From Pocillopora verrucosa (Eukaryota > Cnidaria > Anthozoa > Scleractinia > Pocilloporidae): 64,000 bases of DNA. The number at the start of each line of letters is the position of its first letter. Position 1 is the first letter of the stretch. A model generated the notes under the pieces. That model saw nothing but the letters and a program-made list of their open reading frames with translations, was not told where the DNA came from and made no database searches. Both the position numbers and the translations under genes were made by a program. The stretch is from NCBI RefSeq assembly GCF_036669915.1, contig NC_089321.1, positions 13,754,792 to 13,818,791 on the forward strand. Direction: 5' to 3'. Below, one piece after another: positions 23,401 through 31,903 of the stretch.

Positions 23401-26241
23401 CATTCATTTGAGATCATCGGAATATAGGAAATGATCACCAACTAAAGAAGCTCTTGATTGTTGAACAAATTCGCCTTGTCAGCACCTTAAGAAATGTATT
23501 GGATAACAGTATGGAGAATGTGCATACTGATGTTAGGGTGAACAGGGTTAAACCAAAGTGAATACAACGGCCAATCGAAACAAGAGACAAATTAATTTCA
23601 AAGTAAAAACAAGTGAACCACGGGAAAACTTACGTGGCCGAGTCGCCTTTGGTTTTAGTTTTGAATCTGATTGGTCGAGAAAGTGGCGTGAGTTTTCTGA
23701 ACCAATCACATAGCGACGTAAAGCAAAACCAAAGCAGTCCTGGATTACTGCTGACACTAGATTGAAAATTGCTCTATCAAGAGTAAAATGCGCCAGGCTA
23801 CCGCATCATCTAATGTGAATTTCGAACCCGCACTTAAAGAAATCGAATCCTAAGGAGAGAAATTCCAACTCAGACGAGTTTTTGTGCACAAACTATTGTT
23901 ATGTTAAATTACATCGATTGACTTCCACAGCTTACACTTTGTAAATATTTCCCTGCGTTTCATCCCAGGCTAGATGCGGGCACGTTTGGTACAATGGGAG
24001 TGGGAACTGGTTTTGCCATCGCTGCTGCTCTGTTAGCTGAGTCCGAAGCTGATGACAAAAATCCCCCCAGGAGGGTGGTGTGCGTCCAAGGCGACAGTGC
24101 TTTTGGTTTCTCAGGAATGGAGCTTGAAACTGCATGCAGGTATCATACAGCAATAAACATTTAAAGATCAGCATCTGTTGTCTTCTTGTAATATCAATAC
24201 ACTGTTTAGCGTGCAGGTGTTAAGAATTTGAAAAAAATCAACAAATAATGGATTTACTTAATTGGACACTTACACTGAGGTGAATAGTTGTTTTAGTATA
24301 AAATAAAAAAAATGAGATGATATATCACAAAAAGATGATTTTAACTCATTTATTCTCGCAACGATTACAATATTTCCGGGCGCAAATCCCGTGCGAGTTG
24401 CCCGGAGGTGAATAGCATAGCGCCTTCAACGTTATCCACTGCTTTACTTTGTACTCAATAAAGATGTTCCACAAAATTCTGACGACTAACACCGAAAAAA
24501 GTCTACAGCAGTTTTGAAGGAGAAGTACTATTTAAGCTGAGCGTCAAGAGATCTTTTAGTTGTGGTCGAGTTTTTTTTTGTTGTTGTAAATTTCACAGTT
24601 TTTCTGTCACCCCAGATACAATCTGCCAATCGTCTTCATCATAGTAAACAACAATGGTATCTACAACGGAGTGGACGAGGAGAGCTGGGACGAGTTGGGA
24701 GTTAATCCTGCAAAAAGGTAAAGTTACATGGAACAAGTGACTGTGAACCGTCGGCGGTAAAAAAAAGAAGTTACGAATGTCATTATAATATGATTATGTT
24801 TTTCCATTTTCTTATTGCCTGTTGCAAGTCCTTCAATTGTCTCTTGTAAGGGGGTGTACAACTGAATATCAAATGTTACTGGAATTGCTATAAGTGGTAT
24901 GGCCCATGGCATCCTTATGGCGATGCTTGCGAGACTCAAAATCAAACTTAAGAGTCGCCTTATTCTTTGAATTTATACCAAATTAGCTAGCGACCTTAGT
25001 GGCGAGTTTACTCGTGGTGACCTGGTGGTGGCGTGATTGCCTTGGTGGCGAGCTCACCGGAGGCGAGTCTTCTTTGTGGCGGGATGACTGTAAACCCCCG
25101 TTATTTCGAGTTATTTAAGTCTTGTGATGATATGCCGTGGGAGTTCCCATGGTTTTGGATAAGCAATTCTCATCTTAAAGTGCTTTTCGATTACATGTCG
25201 TTAAATCAAACCAAAGAAAGCACAAACAGCCAATCAGAATTAAGGAAATATACGAAAGAGCCAATGAAAACTCAAAGTAAAGAAGCAAACTGCCGGTAGC
25301 GCGGGAAAACGCGAGTGATCAATTCGCGATCGGTTCTATTTTTGGATCTGATTGGTTGAGTAAGTGGCGCGAGTTTTCTGAACCAATCACACAGCGAAGT
25401 AAAGCAAAACTAAGCCAGTCACGGAATTCTTCAACTCTCAATTCCAACTTGTTCTCCACGTTGTGTGATAGGTAAAGAAAGATTATGTATGATAAATAAA
25501 AGGTTTGTTTGTTTGTCAACATCTCTCTCTAGTGCGCCTCCAACAGCTCTTTTGCCTAAGGCACGGTATGAGAGAATTATCGAAGCATTTGGAGGAAAAG
25601 GTTTCTTCGCAGAGACTCCGGATGAACTGAAGAAGGCGTTGGAAAGTGCTTTCGTCGAGACGGGAAAGAATAAGAAACCAGTGTTGATCAACGTCATGAT
25701 AAGCCCCTATGCCGACCGCAAACCGCAGGTAAAGTAGTCAGAAAATGCACAGATTGAGCACCCTTGTGGTTTTGGGAATGTTGAAAATCTTCCAAGTTCG
25801 TCATTTACAATCGGTGTCAATTTTAACCACTCTTAGCCCTTAAACTTCCATGAGTGACCAAGACAGAATTTCTCCTTACAATATCGTTACAATATCAACC
25901 AGATAAGTGATGAGAATAAAGAAAACTATCAATTGGGTAAATTAGTTAATCCAATACCAAAATCTCAGAACTGACCTCATAACACATTTATTTCTTAAAA
26001 ATGTGTCGCTATGTCATAATTCAGCGCCAAATCAATTTGGCTGGGGAACGGAGGGACAGAAGGTCTTGGTGACAAAATCTAACTATATTTGTTTACTTTA
26101 TTCTCGATACTGAAGTGGACATCTTTGGTGAGAGCAAGGAGGAGAGATTTCTAAAACCCCTAGCGTCTAGGAGTCTAACTAATGTTATGTTCTGCATTTG
26201 CTTTACAGGAATTTTTCTGGCTTACACGCTCAAAGATGTGA
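14449..26241 (+). CDS. HACL1: 2-hydroxyacyl-CoA lyase 1, 17 exons, complete
   Basis: Thiamine-diphosphate enzyme that cleaves 2-hydroxyacyl-CoA to formyl-CoA and an aldehyde in peroxisomal alpha-oxidation of phytanic and 2-hydroxy fatty acids. Exons: 14449-14640, 15293-15333, 15738-15818, 16648-16720, 17445-17522, 17778-17872, 18321-18433, 19472-19607, 20603-20708, 21085-21168, 22336-22449, 22568-22621, 23100-23200, 23969-24139, 24616-24717, 25533-25728, 26209-26241. All have GT-AG borders and consistent phases, giving 589 aa (human about 578). Visible motifs: the cofactor-activating Glu in GMRNEQAAC (residue 62), the middle domain with [12 protein letters not shown], and the ThDP/Mg motif GDSAFGFSG (464-472) through VNNNGIY (490-496). 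The C-terminus SKM is a plausible PTS1 peroxisomal signal. The start Met begins MADRDFVEV and is followed by the conserved pyrimidine domain. Introns hold many MITEs and SINEs. Confidence 0.95.
14768..14872. repeat. C-rich low-complexity tracts in HACL1 intron 1
   Basis: Repeated CCCCCT units at about 14770-14800, and a second CCCCCCTCTCCCTCCC tract at about 14858-14872. The minus strand could form a G-quadruplex (inference). Confidence 0.7.
14952..15270 (+). mobile_element. Composite tRNA-derived SINE with 12-bp target-site duplication
   Basis: The insert begins with a SINE tail (TTTCAGGTCCTATTTACAAC to GAGGATCTTCTAATTTCA) and a linker. It then has a full tRNA-like head (TTAGCTCAATTGGTAGAGCG, B box GGTCATGGGTTCAAATCCC at about 15119-15191) and a second copy of the same roughly 65-base tail. 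ATGAGTGAACTT flanks it on both sides (14940-14951 and 15271-15282) as the target-site duplication. It lies just upstream of the exon 2 acceptor of HACL1. Confidence 0.85.
16428..16635 (+). mobile_element. TTAA MITE, subfamily A (HACL1 intron 3)
   Basis: Contains the subfamily A landmarks GAGTGACTAGCATCTCATCT, AAGAAGCTCTTGGC and CATACTGATGTTAGGGTGTG. The ends are degraded. Confidence 0.65.
16806..17012 (+). mobile_element. TTAA MITE, subfamily B (HACL1 intron 4)
   Basis: Left end TTAACCCTTTCACTTCCAAG. The interior matches the copy at 3390-3600 (GGATCAACCAATAATCC, CTCATCACTTG), and the right end is GTCACGGGAGTTAA. It begins 86 bp after the exon 4 donor. Confidence 0.75.
18555..18762 (+). mobile_element. 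TTAA MITE, subfamily A (HACL1 intron 7)
   Basis: Left end TTAACCCTTTAACCCCTGAG, then the interior landmarks AAATGATCACCAACTAAA and CATACTGATGTTAAGGTG. It forms an inverted pair with the next copy. Confidence 0.8.
18791..19002 (-). mobile_element. TTAA MITE, subfamily A, inverted neighbour (HACL1 intron 7)
   Basis: Full-length copy in the opposite orientation: TTAACCCTTTACACCCAAAC on the left and TTAGGGGTTAAAGGGTTAA on the right. Only 28 bp separate it from 18555-18762, so the intron could fold into a hairpin of about 200 bp. Confidence 0.85.
19182..19393 (+). mobile_element. TTAA MITE, subfamily A (HACL1 intron 7)
   Basis: Third copy in the same intron, with AGAGTGATTAGCATCTAATT, AAGAAGCTCTTGATTG and TTAGGGTGTAAAGGGTTTA. 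It ends 79 bp before exon 8. Confidence 0.75.
20778..20900 (+). mobile_element. Truncated TTAA MITE, subfamily C (HACL1 intron 9)
   Basis: Right part only: TATGTACAAGGAAATGTGTA, GCAGCTAGAGG, GATCTTGGGGAGTTAAAGGG. Confidence 0.65.
21287..21496 (+). mobile_element. TTAA MITE, subfamily A, degraded (HACL1 intron 10)
   Basis: GAGTGACTAGCATCCAATTT, AGGAAATGATCATGAACC and CAAACTGATGTTTTGGTG identify it. The terminal repeats are worn. Confidence 0.65.
21620..21910 (-). mobile_element. tRNA-derived SINE, family 2 (HACL1 intron 10)
   Basis: Matches the copies at 35430 and 54780 through TTATCCCAGT, TTCTCCTTGGATGGGATGC and CCTGGGTGAAGAGAGGCACT. The tRNA-like head should be at the right end on the minus strand but is degenerate here. 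Confidence 0.55.
21940..22150 (-). mobile_element. TTAA MITE, subfamily B (HACL1 intron 10)
   Basis: TTAACCTTTTTTCTCCCATG on the left and GGGAATTAAAGGGTTAA on the right. The interior GATAAGTGATGAGAATAAAG is the reverse complement of the B consensus. Confidence 0.75.
22660..22880 (-). repeat. Degenerate SINE family 2 relative (HACL1 intron 12)
   Basis: GATCTCAGCTTCCCTGGCAT, CCAGAAGTATTCCTTCTGCT and AACCCAGACCTCTAG recall SINE family 2. The match is weak. Confidence 0.35.
23338..23551 (+). mobile_element. TTAA MITE, subfamily A (HACL1 intron 13)
   Basis: TTAACCTTTTAAACCCTAAG on the left and GTTAGGGTGAACAGGGTTAA on the right, with AAAGAAGCTCTTGATTGTTG inside. Confidence 0.8.
23553..23775 (+). 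repeat. CCAAT-rich dispersed repeat, copy 1 (HACL1 intron 13)
   Basis: Contains TCTGATTGGTCGAGAAAGTG, GTTTTCTGAACCAATCACAT and GTAAAGCAAAACCAAAGCAG. The same blocks recur at 25188-25450 and, inverted, at 38985-39320 and 41030-41185. It abuts a MITE. Its class is unknown; no clear terminal repeats were found. Confidence 0.7.
25188..25450 (+). repeat. CCAAT-rich dispersed repeat, copy 2 (HACL1 intron 15)
   Basis: GGATCTGATTGGTTGAGTAA, GCGCGAGTTTTCTGAACCAA and GCGAAGTAAAGCAAAACTAA match copy 1. It also holds CAAACTGCCGGTAGCGCGGG, the family's GC-rich block. Confidence 0.75.
25835..25990 (-). mobile_element. Truncated TTAA MITE, subfamily B (HACL1 intron 16)
   Basis: AGCCCTTAAACTTCCATGAG, ACCAGATAAGTGATGAGAAT and CCAATACCAAAATCTCAG match the reverse complement of subfamily B. 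The right end is missing. Confidence 0.65.
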
Positions 26242-26639
26242 ATTTTATTGCCATGGGAATCACCGCCAGATGATAGGAGATGAGATCGAACTCATGAGGA
26301 TAAGAGATCAGAACGTGCTGCACTCAATCATGATCTTTCCTTCGAATTGGTAGCCTGCTAAGAGAAATGGAAAATCACAAATCACAAAAGACGGAATCAA
26401 GACGCGTTGATTAACTCTAATACTTTTGCTCTTAAGCTGTATTGACCTCTAGATTCTTCTCAGTCTACTGTGCAGGATCAAGGCAAGTCTTAGATAGCCT
26501 TCCCGACAGCTTTACACAGGGTAGCTAATGAAGAATCGAGCTCAAACGAAGGCCCTGGAGATGGGCAATGCTGTGGGGACCTAGACCTTGCCTTTTTGGG
26601 GTGGGGAGATGAACCTGAACTCTCAAAACTTCCTAGTGG

Positions 26640-26645
26640 AATAAA
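26640..26645 (+). terminator. Candidate polyadenylation signal of HACL1
   Basis: AATAAA lies about 400 bp past the HACL1 stop. No nearer AATAAA was noticed. Confidence 0.4.
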
Positions 26646-26960
26646 CGTGTTTTATCATTTAATATGAACGTGTTTAATGGTTGATAATTTACATGAAAAA
26701 ATCACATGCTTCTGATTGGCTGAAAGAGAGTGCATTTTTCATGTAACACGAGTAGAGATTACAAATATTCTGTTTAAGACAGATACCTAGGGGAAACAGA
26801 CGCTGGGTACAGCAACATGCATTGTTACTTGAGTAACATTTTGAAGAATTGTGTGAATTAAAATGTAGATTGAAGTTAAACACATGTTGGAATTTTTGCT
26901 TTATAAATAGAGTTGCCCTAGCAGGCGATTTGTTGGAAAGCGAGTTGTAGCCTGTTGGTC

Positions 26961-27172
26961 TTAACCTTTTAACCCCTAAGAGTGACCAGCATGAAATTTC
27001 TCCCTATATTAACACCCCAGAATCATACATTAAGGTCATGAGAATAAAGGAAATGATCGCCAACTAAAGAAGCTCTTGATTGTTAAACAAATTCTCCTTG
27101 TCAGCACCTTAGGAAATGTATAGAGAACAGTATGGAGAATATGCATACTGATGTTAGGGTGTAAAGGGTTAA
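26961..27172 (+). mobile_element. TTAA MITE, subfamily A, full length
   Basis: Near-consensus copy: TTAACCTTTTAACCCCTAAG on the left and TTAGGGTGTAAAGGGTTAA on the right. It lies between HACL1 and the BTB gene. Confidence 0.85.
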
Positions 27173-27296
27173 AGCTGGAGCGAAATTATCAGAGATTGGT
27201 GATTCACTGCGACTTGTAATTTGTCTTTGAAACTCGTACCATCCGTTGAACTTGTAAGTGTCAAATTTAAAACAATTGCGACTGCGTTTTCCTAGC

Positions 27297-27437
27297 CTGC
27301 GAGTTGGCAATCATTATTTCCAATGCAGAACGCGCGTTTCGCCGCCCGCGATTGGAGACGAGTCGGGGAGAGATTTGCCGGGGGTCTGGCACTTATTATA
27401 CACTCATAAGATAAATATAAATATATATATATATATC
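27297..27437. repeat. Short dispersed repeat followed by an (AT)n tract
   Basis: GCCTGCGAGTTGGCAAT, ACGCGCGTTTCGCCG and GGGGAGAGATTTGC recur at 37462-37553 (GCTTGCGAGTACGCGCG, GGGGAGAGGTTTGC). An ATATATAT microsatellite follows at about 27417-27437. Confidence 0.55.
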
Positions 27438-27925
27438 GAATCACCATCTTGAAAAGTAACATACGTAGAAAAGAGAGTGAATCATCGGTGAAATGCGCTA
27501 AGTTAGGCATGTGGGAACTGTCCCTGAGAGGTGAAGTTCAAGCCGCCACTTCCCCCCCCTCCCATCAATACGTCAGAAAAGGAATTGAAAGTCCCCCTCC
27601 TCTCCCCCCTCCCCATACTACCACACCCCAAGAAAGTCTAGTTTCGAATGCCGCGTCAGTTTAACTCGCTTCTTACTTTGTGACATTAGACATACTTTCA
27701 CTTAGGAAATGATTTACAAGAGCAAGATATGTTACGAGCCTCAATTCTTTTCCCTTTCCAACTCAAGTCGTTCTATATGAGGCCGCAGTACGTTCCGCTG
27801 AACACGTGTCTCTCCTTTGTTTTGGCTTATCGTCGATAGTTATTCCCATCTCAAAACCTTTCATTAGTCGATCTTTGAAAATCGGAAGAAGGGTCTGCCA
27901 GAAAGGATTATCCACACTAAAAGAT

Positions 27926-29050
27926 ATGTCTGACGGAGAATCTTGGAGTCGTGAAGTTCACGGAAAACTTAACGATCTCTTGACTTCGTTTGAAAAACGC
28001 GAGAGTGAGCTGACGAGATTGAGCGAGCAACTCGCAAGAGATCGTGCTGAATTTGAACAAGAAATGAAGGCTAGGCGAGAAAGCGAGGAAATGGCAATTC
28101 AAGAGCAATACAAAGATCTTGACGAGACCAGGCAACGGATTGAAAAAGAGAAGAAAAGTATGGAAGAAGTGCATGAATTCCAATCATCACCTGTTCATCT
28201 CAACATAGGAGGGCATCGTTTCACGACTTCCCTTCAGACTCTGAGGCGAGACAAAGACTCAATGCTAGCTACCATGTTTTCAGGGAGGCACAAACTTTTA
28301 CAAGAACCAGATGGAAGTTATTTCGTGGACAGAGATGGCACCCATTTCAGGCACATTTTAAATTATCTCCGTGATGGGTTTAGACCTGATTTGCTTCCAC
28401 AGGATGAAATATTACTGAGGGAAATCATAAACGAGGCGCACTATTATCAACTCAGTGATCTAGTAGCTAGCGTGGAGAATATCTTGGATCCGCCACCACC
28501 GGCGCCAGACTTCACCCAGGATGAAATTAATGACATGCTGGCGACCTTGACGAGACAGGCCTCCACAAGCGCTCGTCCTTCATCACCAAGTCAGCAGATG
28601 CCCAAACCAGATGCAGCAGTAGGCTCCTCCAGATTTAAAAATGCAGACTTTGTCTCCCACAACATGACCAAAAATAATATAGATTTCAGTGGTAAAAACC
28701 TTTCAGGTCTTTCCTTTGCACATACAACATTTGCACATAACGTTTCATTTGCAGAGGCTTGTCTGGTAAACACAAGTTTCTATGGTTGTGAGTTTTCTAG
28801 TCATGTAGTGGTTGATTTCACGAATGCTGACATCTCAGGTGCAGATTTCCGACAGTGTCGGTGTATACAAAGTGGCCCAAATGCATTCAGTAGTCTTGGG
28901 GGTGTCCCAGCAGGTACTGGTGGTTTCATGTTTGGCTCCAGCTGTTCAAGTTTCACGCAGCTGATAAAGACAGGTCATGTCAAGTTTACTGGTTCACGGC
29001 ACATTGGTACCAAATTTGATCCACACATTTTTGATTTCATTAGTTTTTGA
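27926..29050 (+). CDS. KCTD-like BTB/T1-domain protein with coiled coil and pentapeptide-like C-terminus
   Basis: Single-exon frame of 374 aa from the preferred Met (MSDGESWSREV). An in-frame Met 120 bp upstream (27806) would add a 40-residue hydrophobic/basic leader. Residues about 8-85 are a charged coiled coil rich in E, K, R and L. Residues about 90-185 are a BTB/T1 domain of KCTD type (VHLNIGGHRFTTSLQTLRRD, FVDRDGTHFRHILNYLRDG, EAHYYQLSDLV). A Pro/Ser-rich linker (DPPPPAPDF) follows, then a segment with pentapeptide-like spacing (NIDFSGKNLSGLSFAHTTFA, FTNADISGADFRQC). KCTD proteins commonly oligomerise and act as cullin-3 adaptors or signalling scaffolds; that role is inferred here. KCTD9 also pairs BTB with pentapeptides but has a different N-terminus. 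The lack of introns is odd for this gene-rich, intron-rich window and may reflect retroposition. Confidence 0.85.
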   Translation: MSDGESWSREVHGKLNDLLTSFEKRESELTRLSEQLARDRAEFEQEMKARRESEEMAIQEQYKDLDETRQRIEKEKKSMEEVHEFQSSPVHLNIGGHRFTTSLQTLRRDKDSMLATMFSGRHKLLQEPDGSYFVDRDGTHFRHILNYLRDGFRPDLLPQDEILLREIINEAHYYQLSDLVASVENILDPPPPAPDFTQDEINDMLATLTRQASTSARPSSPSQQMPKPDAAVGSSRFKNADFVSHNMTKNNIDFSGKNLSGLSFAHTTFAHNVSFAEACLVNTSFYGCEFSSHVVVDFTNADISGADFRQCRCIQSGPNAFSSLGGVPAGTGGFMFGSSCSSFTQLIKTGHVKFTGSRHIGTKFDPHIFDFISF

Positions 29051-29073
29051 TGCAGAGGAGTTTTACTTTTAAC

Positions 29074-29324
29074 TACCATATTTCCTTGAACAAGCACCCA
29101 CCCTCTTGGTTATAATGTTAAGCAAGCACCCCTCTGGAATAAATACCCCCCTCCCCCTCCTTCCTCACTTTCTTAATGGTTGGGATACAAGCTATTTCTA
29201 TCTCCTTGTGCTCACTGAGTTCCCGAGTTTGTCCTTTTGCTGTACAAACTAAAAAAGGGCCCCCCTTTCATTAAGTACCTGCCTTTTGATGAGTGCCCCC
29301 CTCCCCATTAGAGGAAATATGGTA
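29074..29324. mobile_element. MITE with 12-bp inverted ends TACCATATTTCC
   Basis: TACCATATTTCC (29074-29085) and GGAAATATGGTA (29313-29324) are perfect inverted ends. Inside are repeated AAGCACCCCC/AGTGCCCCCC blocks. The ends can be read as TA target duplication plus CCATATTTCC. A partial second end follows at 29331-29345. Confidence 0.7.
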
Positions 29325-29394
29325 CTTTTCATATGAGGAAATATGGTCCTTTTTTTGTCTATTTTAATTATTGGTTCATGCTCCAGTAGCACTA

Positions 29395-29400
29395 AATAAA
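29395..29400 (+). terminator. Candidate polyadenylation signal of the BTB gene
   Basis: AATAAA, about 345 bp past the stop. A second AATAAA is at 29553. Confidence 0.35.
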
Positions 29401-29842
29401 CTTCTCATGCAGTGCTAGATTCTCATTTCAAATTATCTTGCTCTTCCTTGTGAAACACAGGGAGAAATTGATTGAGCTATACAAACCCCAATCTTTTATT
29501 TGACACAAATGTCTTTGAATTTAATTGTAAAATGACAATTTAAAAAAATTGCAATAAAATATACATTTAGAGTTCAATTGATTTATTGTGATGAAAACAG
29601 TTACTGTTATCTAGTTCGCCCTTTGCCTCCCAGCAGTGATTAAAGTGTTTCTTCTCCTCACAATTTTCATATGTTATTCAGTAAGTAGTTGGTGGGAATA
29701 GACAGACTCAAGTAGTGAGTATTGTCTTGATATTAAACAATTTCTCTTTACTGATGTACATAGAAATGCATGTCACCTAACAAAGAGAATTGCTAATCAG
29801 GGAAATTGTGACAACAGAGATCCAGTGCCCTCCTTAGATCCT

Positions 29843-29917
29843 TAACCCTTTAACTCCCAGAACTGATTAACATGAAACTTCCCCCTATAATATCTCTATA
29901 TATTTTTCAGCAAACAG
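29843..29917 (-). mobile_element. Truncated TTAA MITE, subfamily C
   Basis: TTAACCCTTTAACTCCCAGA left end, followed by CATGAAACTTCCCCCTATAA. The rest is lost at the junction with the next MITE. Confidence 0.55.
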
Positions 29918-30235
29918 GCCCCAGTTGTTTGAAGATTGGATAACCGGTGAATAATGCCATACATTTTGCTATTACTTATTCCCTGGATGGCAATTTATCC
30001 ATTTGATAGTGTTATTCATCCTTTAACTCTTTAACTCCCAGATCAAATTTGTAATTCTCCTTATTGTCAGCCATACAATCCTTACAATATTAGTTCAGGG
30101 AATTTACTATTGGATCAACTAATTATCCCCAAATTGACATTTTTCTTTATTCTCATCACTTACCTGGTTGTTATTGTAAGGAGAAAGTCTGTTTTGGTCA
30201 CTCATGGAGTTTAAGGGTTATACAACTGGGCCCAG
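29918..30235. mobile_element. GGCCCCAGTTG-end MITE carrying a nested TTAA MITE
   Basis: The left end reads GGCCCCAGTTGTTTGAAGAT and the right end ACAACTGGGCCC, forming inverted ends. The body is broken at about 30021 by a complete subfamily B TTAA MITE (30022-30220). Flanks of the inner element read CCTTTAA and TTATACAACTGG, consistent with insertion at a TTAA-like site. Confidence 0.7.
30022..30220 (+). mobile_element. TTAA MITE, subfamily B, nested
   Basis: CTTTAACTCCCAGATC on the left and CATGGAGTTTAAGGGTTA on the right, with TATTGGATCAACTAATTATC inside. Inserted in the MITE at 29918-30235. Confidence 0.75.
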
Positions 30236-30242
30236 GTAATGA

Positions 30243-31903
30243 GAGGATTCTAATTTATCAGGTAGAAGCTGCTGCCTTGATCCAGCACTAAGTTCTCGTA
30301 ACTAATTAACATGGAAACATATGGCAGCTGGGGGGAAGAATTGAAAGGCTCAGAGCAAGAACGACCCCTTGATTTTTTGGCCATTTTTGAAAGTGTTCAG
30401 AAGTAGTTGAATTTTGGCATGTGGACTTAGTTTTACTCGATATACACTGTTTCGATTTTTTTTTCGCTGGTTTGCGCTTCGTTTTCGAGAAATAACGTAT
30501 GCAAAAAACCTTGAATTTCGTAGCGGCTTTCATTGAATGAAGCCGAAACAAAAGAAGCCTTTTGTTTCATCAAAACAATACAGCCCCCGAGAACTTGCAT
30601 ATTCATAACCAGCTTAAAGAAAGAGCATTTTTTTTGTTTTGAGTTTAAAACACCGTTTAGCAAACGTAAAATATCCTTGAATAAACTCGCGCTACGGCAG
30701 AATTGAAGACAAAACCAAAGATACGTTGACATAGCCAAAAGTTTATACGAAAACGCCCCTGTCGAACGCTTACGCGAAGGAGTGCCGCCGGTTTATTTAA
30801 CGATAAAATTTACAACGTGTAATCGAATGTTCTCGTAGCACAGTCGGTTAGGCATTGGACTCACAGTCGGACGGTTGGTACAGCTCTCTTTTTAACAAAT
30901 ACCTTTTTTTTCGCTCACCCTTTTTTTTCCTTCTCTTTTTCAACTCGGGAAGAGGTAGGCCATTTTTGAGAGTTTGATACGTTGACATAGCCAAAAGTTT
31001 ATACGAAAACACTCCTGTCGAACGCTAACGTGAAGGACTGCCGCAGTTTTATTTAACGATAAAAGTTGAGTCTTGTTATTGAATGTTCATGTAGCAAAGT
31101 CGGTTAGGCACTGGACTCGCAGTCAGGCGGTCGGCAAGGTTTTTTGAAGAAATGTCTTTTTTTTCCTTCTCTTTTTCAACTCGGGAAAAGGCAAAGCCAT
31201 TTTGAGAGTTAGATACGTTGACATCGCCAAAAGTTTATACGAAAACGCCCCTGTCGAACGCTAACGTGAAGGACCGCAGTTTAATTTCACGATAAAATTT
31301 GAACTGTGTAGCTAACTGTCTAGCTCAGTCGGTTAGGCACTGAACTCGCAGTCAGACGGACGGGTTTAAGTTATTTTTTTAAAAAAATGCCTTTTTTTCG
31401 CTCACTCTTTCTTATGAAAATGTTGCAATTTTTTCTTTTTTTTTGAACTCTCAAAATAGCTTTGCCTTTTCCCGAGTTGAAGAAGAAAAGAAAAAAGAGT
31501 GAGCGAAAAAAGAGTGAGCGAAAAAAGAGTGAGCGAAAAAAGAACACTGTTTAAAACGAACTTTCAGACCGTCTGACTGCCTGTTCGGTGCCTAACCGAC
31601 TGTGCTTCGCAAACATTAATTAACATGGCGCGGATTTTATTGTTAAATAAAGCTGCGCAGTCCTTCACGTTAGCGTTCGACAGAAGGATTTTCGTATAAA
31701 CTTTTGGCGATGTTAACGTATCTTTGGTTTTGTCTTCAATCCTGCCGTAGCTCTAGTTTTTTCAAGGATATTTTACGTTTGCTTAACGGTGTTTTAAACT
31801 CAAAACAAAAAAAATGCTCTTTCTTTAAACTGGTGATGAATATGCAAGTTCTCGGGGGCTGTATTGCGGATTATTAACAGTCAGATCTTAGGAGTTAAAG
31901 GGT
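30243..31903 (+). mobile_element. TTAA MITE subfamily C, split by a 1.5 kb insertion
   Basis: The left part (30243-30343: ATTTATCAGGTAGAAGCTGC to GGCAGCTGGGGGGAAGAATT) and the right part (about 31869-31903: TTATTAACAGTCAGATCTTA to AGTTAAAGGGTTAA) are adjacent in intact subfamily C copies. The material between, including the foldback element, was therefore inserted. Confidence 0.75.
30577..31866. mobile_element. Foldback-like element with repeated tRNA-5'-half-like units
   Basis: The left arm starts AATACAGCCCCCGAGAACTT, and the right arm ends with its inverse, AAGTTCTCGGGGGCTGTATT. The arms match over about 400 bp, meeting near 31410-31445. Three direct units of about 235-240 bp (from about 30724, 30970 and 31212) each carry AAAAGTTTATACGAAAAC, then a tRNA-5'-half-like block (AGTCGGTTAGGCAYTGGACT), then TTTTTTCGCTCAC-type spacers. 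A fourth unit is inverted in the right arm. No coding frame of note is present. About 230 bp to the left (30344-30576) belong to the insertion but have no inverted partner. Class unknown; mobilisation would need proteins from elsewhere. Confidence 0.75.

Noticed and set aside
27806-27925. 40-residue N-terminal extension of the BTB protein as a signal or mitochondrial peptide
   Set aside because: Possible, but the coiled-coil protein starting at 27926 has a natural Met, and the extension looks like 5' UTR read-through; kept only as an alternative start.
30433-30738. Minus-strand 101-codon ORF in the foldback region
   Set aside because: It overlaps the inverted arm, has no recognisable domain and is not preserved in the opposite arm.
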